Source of the DNA: Dehalococcoidia bacterium | GTDB taxonomy: Bacteria > Chloroflexota > Dehalococcoidia > UBA2247 > RBG-13-53-26 | Reading direction: 5' to 3' | Assembly (NCBI GenBank): GCA_030372995.1 | Contig: JAUCPZ010000020.1 | Span: 1 to 47,836 of the forward strand | DNA length: 47,836 nt | Shown: positions 44,647-47,836 of the stretch, one piece after another | Layout: every line of letters begins with the position of its first letter | Position numbering within the stretch: position 1 is the first letter of the stretch | Notes under the pieces: generated by a model | Told to the model about the DNA's origin: nothing | The model's database searches: none | The model's input: the letters and a program-made list of their open reading frames with translations, nothing else | Made by a program: the position numbers and the translations under genes

Positions 44647-47280
44647 CTACCCGGAAGCGGATCTGGCCTTCTTGGCCGGCTTCTCTTCGGATTGGCGGGC
44701 TTTCTCAAATACGATCCCCTGGTCATTGGCATCGACAATGACGTGGTCGCCATCCTTGAACGTGCCGTCGAGCACCTTCAGGGCCAGTGGATCCAGAATG
44801 CGCCGCTGAATGGTCCGCTTCAACGGCCTGGCTCCGTAATTCGGGTCAAAGCCTTCGCTCACCAGGAACTCCTTGGCAGCCTCGGTCAGCTCCACCGTCA
44901 TATGGCGCTCCTCCAGCCGCCGCCGCAGGCTCCGCATCTGGATGTCCACGATCTGCATGATCTGGTCGCGGCTCAGCGGATGGAAGATGATCACCTCATC
45001 CACGCGGTTGAGGAACTCCGGCCGGAAGTGCGCCCGCAGTGCGTCCATGACGCGCTGCCGGACCTCGTCCTCATTCCCCGGCGTCAGGTCAGTGAACCAC
45101 TGGCTGCCCAGGTTGCTGGTCATGATGACCACGGTGTTCTTGAAGTCCACGGTGCGGCCGTGGCCGTCGGTCAACCGGCCATCCTCCAGTATTTGCAGCA
45201 GCGTGTTGAAGACGTCCATGTGAGCCTTCTCGATCTCGTCGAAGAGAACCACGGAGTAGGGTCTGCGCCGTACCGCTTCGGTGAGCTGGCCGCCTTCGTC
45301 ATATCCCACGTACCCGGGCGGGGCGCCGATGAGGCGGGAAACCGTGTGTTTCTCCATGTACTCAGACATATCCAGCCGAATCATGGCTGACTCGTCATCG
45401 AACAGGAACTCGGCCAACGCCCGCGCCAGCTCGGTCTTCCCCACGCCAGTTGGCCCCAGGAAGATGAAGCTGCCCAGTGGCCTGTTGGGGTCCTGAAGGC
45501 CGGCCCTGGCCCGCCGAATGGCGTTGCTGACAGCGTTGATAGCCTCGTCCTGCCCGACCACCCGCTGGTGGATGCGCTCCTCCATCTTCAGCAGCTTCTG
45601 TATCTCGCCCTCCATCAGTTTGCTCACCGGTATGCCGGTCCAGTGGCTGAGCACCTCGGCGATATCCTCCTCATCCACCTCTTCCTTGAGCATTCTCTCG
45701 CCGTGGTCGGTGCTGGTGAGGCGGGTCTCCATCTCCTTCAGCTTCTTCTCGAGCTCAACCAGAGTCCCGTACTTGACGCGCGCGGCCTTCTCCAGGTCGC
45801 CCGCCTGCTCGGCCTGCGCCACCTCGAGCTTCGCCTGCTCGATCTGCTCCTTGATCTTCTGCATGCCGCCGATGGATTCCTTCTCCTGCTGCCATTGCGC
45901 CCGCAGGCGGTTTGCCTGTTCCTTCAGGTCGGCCAGTTCCTTCTCGATGAGCGCCAGCCTCTCCTTGGAGGTCTTGTCAGTCTCCCTCTTCAGGGCCTGC
46001 CGCTCGATCTCCAACTGCATGATGCGCCGCTGCACTTCGTCGAGGCTGGCGGGCACGCTGTCGATCTCCATGCGCAGTCGGCTGGCCGCCTCGTCCACAA
46101 GGTCAATGGCCTTGTCGGGCAGGAAGCGGTCGCTGATATAGCGGTGCGACAGCACGGCGGCGGCCACCATGGCTGCGTCCTTAATGCGGACGCCGTGATG
46201 TACCTCATAACGCTCTTTCAGACCGCGCAGGATGCTGATAGTGTCCTCGACCGATGGCTCGGCCACCATGACTGGCTGGAAGCGCCGTTCCAGCGCGGCG
46301 TCTTTCTCGATGTGCTTGCGGTACTCGTTCAGGGTGGTCGCACCGATGCAGTGCAGCTCGCCCCGGGCCAGCATCGGCTTCAGCATGTTGGAGGCGTCCA
46401 TGGCGCCCTCCGCGGCGCCGGCGCCGATCACGGTGTGTAGTTCGTCTATGAAGAGAATGATCTTGCCCTCGGACTCAGTGATCTCGCGGAGCACGGCCTT
46501 GAGCCTCTCTTCGAACTCACCGCGGTACTTCGTGCCGGCGACCATGGCCCCCAAGTCCATGGCCACCAGGCGCTTGTTCTTCAGTCCTTCGGGGACATCA
46601 CCCTTGACGATGCGCTGTGCCAGCCCTTCTACGATGGCGGTCTTGCCCACGCCGGGCTCGCCGATCAGCACAGGGTTGTTCTTAGTCCGCCGCGAAAGCA
46701 CCTGGATGACGCGGCGGATCTCTTTGTCCCGGCCTATGACCGGATCGAGCTTGCCGCGGCGGGCGATCTCGGTCAGATCGCGGCCGTATTTTTCCAGAGC
46801 CTGGTACTTGCCCTCGGGGTTCTGGTCGGTGACCCGCTGGCTGCCGCGAATGGTGGTGAGCACGCGGTAGATGCTGTCTTTCGTGATGCCGTGTGCAGCC
46901 AGGAGCTTGGTCGCCGGACCCTTCTCATGATCATCCACTATGGCGACGAGCAGGTGCTCCGTGCTGGTGTAATCATCCTTCAGCCGTTCAGCTTCCTTTT
47001 GGGCATTATCGAGGACCCTCCGCAAACGGGTCGACATCACGAGCTGCACCGGGCCATAGGCCTTCGGTTGCCGGTCCAGTTCGTTCTTCAACTGCTGTCT
47101 GGCCTGCTGTGGGTCGAAGCCGAGTTTGAGCAGGATCTGAGGAACGACCCCCTCCGCCTGCTCCAGCAGGGCCAGCAGGAGGTGCTCGACATCCAGCTGG
47201 CTGTGGTTGCTGTTCTCGGCGATCTGTTGGGCCGCCAGTATCGCCTCCTGAGCTTTCTCAGTGAACTTGTTGAGATTCAT
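44647..47280 (-). CDS. clpB: ClpB disaggregase
   Basis: An 877-aa AAA+ chaperone that, with DnaK and DnaJ, pulls proteins out of aggregates. The order is an N-terminal Clp-N repeat domain (1-145), AAA-1 with Walker [10 protein letters not shown] (near residue 205) and Walker [10 protein letters not shown], a coiled-coil middle domain (about 410-530, rich in Glu, Lys and Gln) that marks ClpB rather than ClpA or ClpC, and AAA-2 with GPTGVGKTE and [11 protein letters not shown]. An AGGTGA site precedes the ATG. A DnaJ-type gene lies upstream on the same strand, suggesting a heat-shock unit. Confidence 0.96.
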   Translation of the reverse strand: MNLNKFTEKAQEAILAAQQIAENSNHSQLDVEHLLLALLEQAEGVVPQILLKLGFDPQQARQQLKNELDRQPKAYGPVQLVMSTRLRRVLDNAQKEAERLKDDYTSTEHLLVAIVDDHEKGPATKLLAAHGITKDSIYRVLTTIRGSQRVTDQNPEGKYQALEKYGRDLTEIARRGKLDPVIGRDKEIRRVIQVLSRRTKNNPVLIGEPGVGKTAIVEGLAQRIVKGDVPEGLKNKRLVAMDLGAMVAGTKYRGEFEERLKAVLREITESEGKIILFIDELHTVIGAGAAEGAMDASNMLKPMLARGELHCIGATTLNEYRKHIEKDAALERRFQPVMVAEPSVEDTISILRGLKERYEVHHGVRIKDAAMVAAAVLSHRYISDRFLPDKAIDLVDEAASRLRMEIDSVPASLDEVQRRIMQLEIERQALKRETDKTSKERLALIEKELADLKEQANRLRAQWQQEKESIGGMQKIKEQIEQAKLEVAQAEQAGDLEKAARVKYGTLVELEKKLKEMETRLTSTDHGERMLKEEVDEEDIAEVLSHWTGIPVSKLMEGEIQKLLKMEERIHQRVVGQDEAINAVSNAIRRARAGLQDPNRPLGSFIFLGPTGVGKTELARALAEFLFDDESAMIRLDMSEYMEKHTVSRLIGAPPGYVGYDEGGQLTEAVRRRPYSVVLFDEIEKAHMDVFNTLLQILEDGRLTDGHGRTVDFKNTVVIMTSNLGSQWFTDLTPGNEDEVRQRVMDALRAHFRPEFLNRVDEVIIFHPLSRDQIMQIVDIQMRSLRRRLEERHMTVELTEAAKEFLVSEGFDPNYGARPLKRTIQRRILDPLALKVLDGTFKDGDHVIVDANDQGIVFEKARQSEEKPAKKARSASG

Positions 47281-47314
47281 GCATCATCACCTCCCGGCGT
47301 CACGAGGATCGCTT

Positions 47315-47406
47315 TCAACCCCCTTTGATCCCCCATTCTTGGGAGAAGAGAAAGAAGGGTGATTGAGGGACACCCTCAAACTCCCGGCAGCGTTCCGCTG
47401 CACCGT
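47315..47406 (+). repeat. CCCCCTT-type intergenic repeat, copy 2
   Basis: Begins TCAACCCCCTTTGATCCCC, contains CATTCTTGGGAGAAGAG and ends CGCTGCACCG. It aligns with 44394-44480. It fills most of the gap between the dnaJ and clpB genes. Confidence 0.65.
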
Positions 47407-47426
47407 GGCGGAATGGTGGAGTCTTT

Positions 47427-47795
47427 CTAGCATGTCGCCTTGTCCCATCCGCGCAGCCTAGCCAACTCCTCGAACAGCTTCCGCTCCTTCTCGGTGAGCT
47501 TCTCCGGAAGCACGACTGATACCTCGGCAAACAGGTCTCCATACTGCTGCGGGTTGTTCAGTTTCGGCATTCCCTTGCCCTTCAAGCGGAAGACGCGGCC
47601 GTTCTGCGTTTCGGCGGGTATCTTCAGGATCACCCGGCCGTTGAGGTTCGGCACAGTGACCTCGCCTCCCAGGACTGCCGTCGTGAGAGGAACGCTCAGC
47701 TTGATGTGTAGGTCATCGCCTTTGCGCTCGAACAAGTGGTGAGGCAGAATATGCACCACCAGGTAAAGATCGCCAGCCGGCCCGCCACCCACCCC
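47427..47795 (-). CDS. DnaJ/CbpA-type co-chaperone, C-terminal fragment
   Basis: The last 122 residues of a J-domain protein's substrate-binding region. VGGGPAGDLYLVVHI and FERKGDDLHIKLSVPL are followed by AVLGGEVTVPNLNGRV, IPAETQNGRVFRLKGKGMP and YGDLFAEVSVVLP. The J domain and the site of any zinc finger are cut off by the contig end at 47795. MYKRQ, at the start of the open frame, comes from the adapter and is not protein. It is the partner of ClpB, 146 bases upstream of it on the same strand. Confidence 0.88.
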   Translation of the reverse strand, partial: GVGGGPAGDLYLVVHILPHHLFERKGDDLHIKLSVPLTTAVLGGEVTVPNLNGRVILKIPAETQNGRVFRLKGKGMPKLNNPQQYGDLFAEVSVVLPEKLTEKERKLFEELARLRGWDKATC

Positions 47796-47836
47796 CTGTC
47801 TCTTATACACATCTGACGCTGCCGACGAGTTCCGAA
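47796..47836 (-). other. Synthetic sequencing adapter (Tn5 mosaic end)
   Basis: Exact reverse complement of 1-41, beginning CTGTCTCTTATACACATCT. It marks the artificial right end of the contig. Confidence 0.97.

Overview
This is a 47.8 kb, GC-rich contig. Both ends are sequencing-adapter sequence: a perfect 41-bp inverted pair carrying the 19-bp Tn5 mosaic end. The biological sequence therefore runs from about 42 to 47795, and the right-hand gene is cut. The gene set suggests a non-photosynthetic member of the Chloroflexota, probably Dehalococcoidia-like. The reasons are a bacterial staygreen homologue, a heliorhodopsin (a family typical of monoderms), a Uxx-star-type glutaredoxin, TTAAC-type PHO boxes with an 11-bp period, and intergenic hairpin repeats. 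This placement is an inference. I see no tRNA, rRNA, CRISPR array, insertion sequence or prophage.

Layout. 0.2-8 kb: a long-chain acyl-CoA ligase, a 1128-aa zinc-ribbon/class III cyclase/AAA/TPR signalling protein, an MBL-fold hydrolase resembling class II cyclic-nucleotide phosphodiesterases, and four scattered paralogues of a tiny two-helix membrane protein (one frameshifted). 8.3-12 kb: a surface-anchored protein of 14 propeller-type repeats plus two TIG domains, and a membrane-anchored HtrA protease. 12.3-17.2 kb: an oxidative-stress cluster of rubrerythrin, KatG, a selenocysteine-containing peroxiredoxin-like protein hidden behind an in-frame TGA, a DUF5661 protein and a membrane protein. 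17.2-23.6 kb: a DHA2 efflux pump, a Ca-type P-type ATPase, a VOC protein and LspA. 23.7-25.8 kb: a compact five-gene envelope operon (DUF2089 regulator, membrane protein, SHOCT-like protein, DUF4389 protein, 45-aa membrane protein) behind a strong promoter with an operator-like inverted repeat. 26-29.2 kb: nitrilase-family hydrolase and transketolase.

29.5-33.7 kb: a STAS/START-like fusion, a phytoene-desaturase-like oxidoreductase, a staygreen (Mg-dechelatase family) homologue, a hotdog thioesterase and an FMN-binding-fold protein. 33.8-41.3 kb: a complete phosphate regulon (phoB, phoR, pstSCAB, phoU) with four tandem 11-bp PHO boxes before pstS, and an arsenate reductase attached at the end. 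pstB carries a one-base frameshift. 41.3-47.8 kb: DegV, then a leftward run of dnaJ (partial), clpB, a selenocysteine glutaredoxin-PDZ fusion, heliorhodopsin and a DUF3795 protein.

The most notable points are the two UGA-containing UPYC redox proteins, which ordinary gene calling would truncate. One of them sits directly upstream of heliorhodopsin and has a convincing bacterial SECIS-like hairpin. The staygreen homologue in an apparent operon with a carotenoid-desaturase-like enzyme is also notable. Together the genes describe a monoderm that senses phosphate, copes with peroxide and arsenate, and uses selenium-based thiol chemistry.
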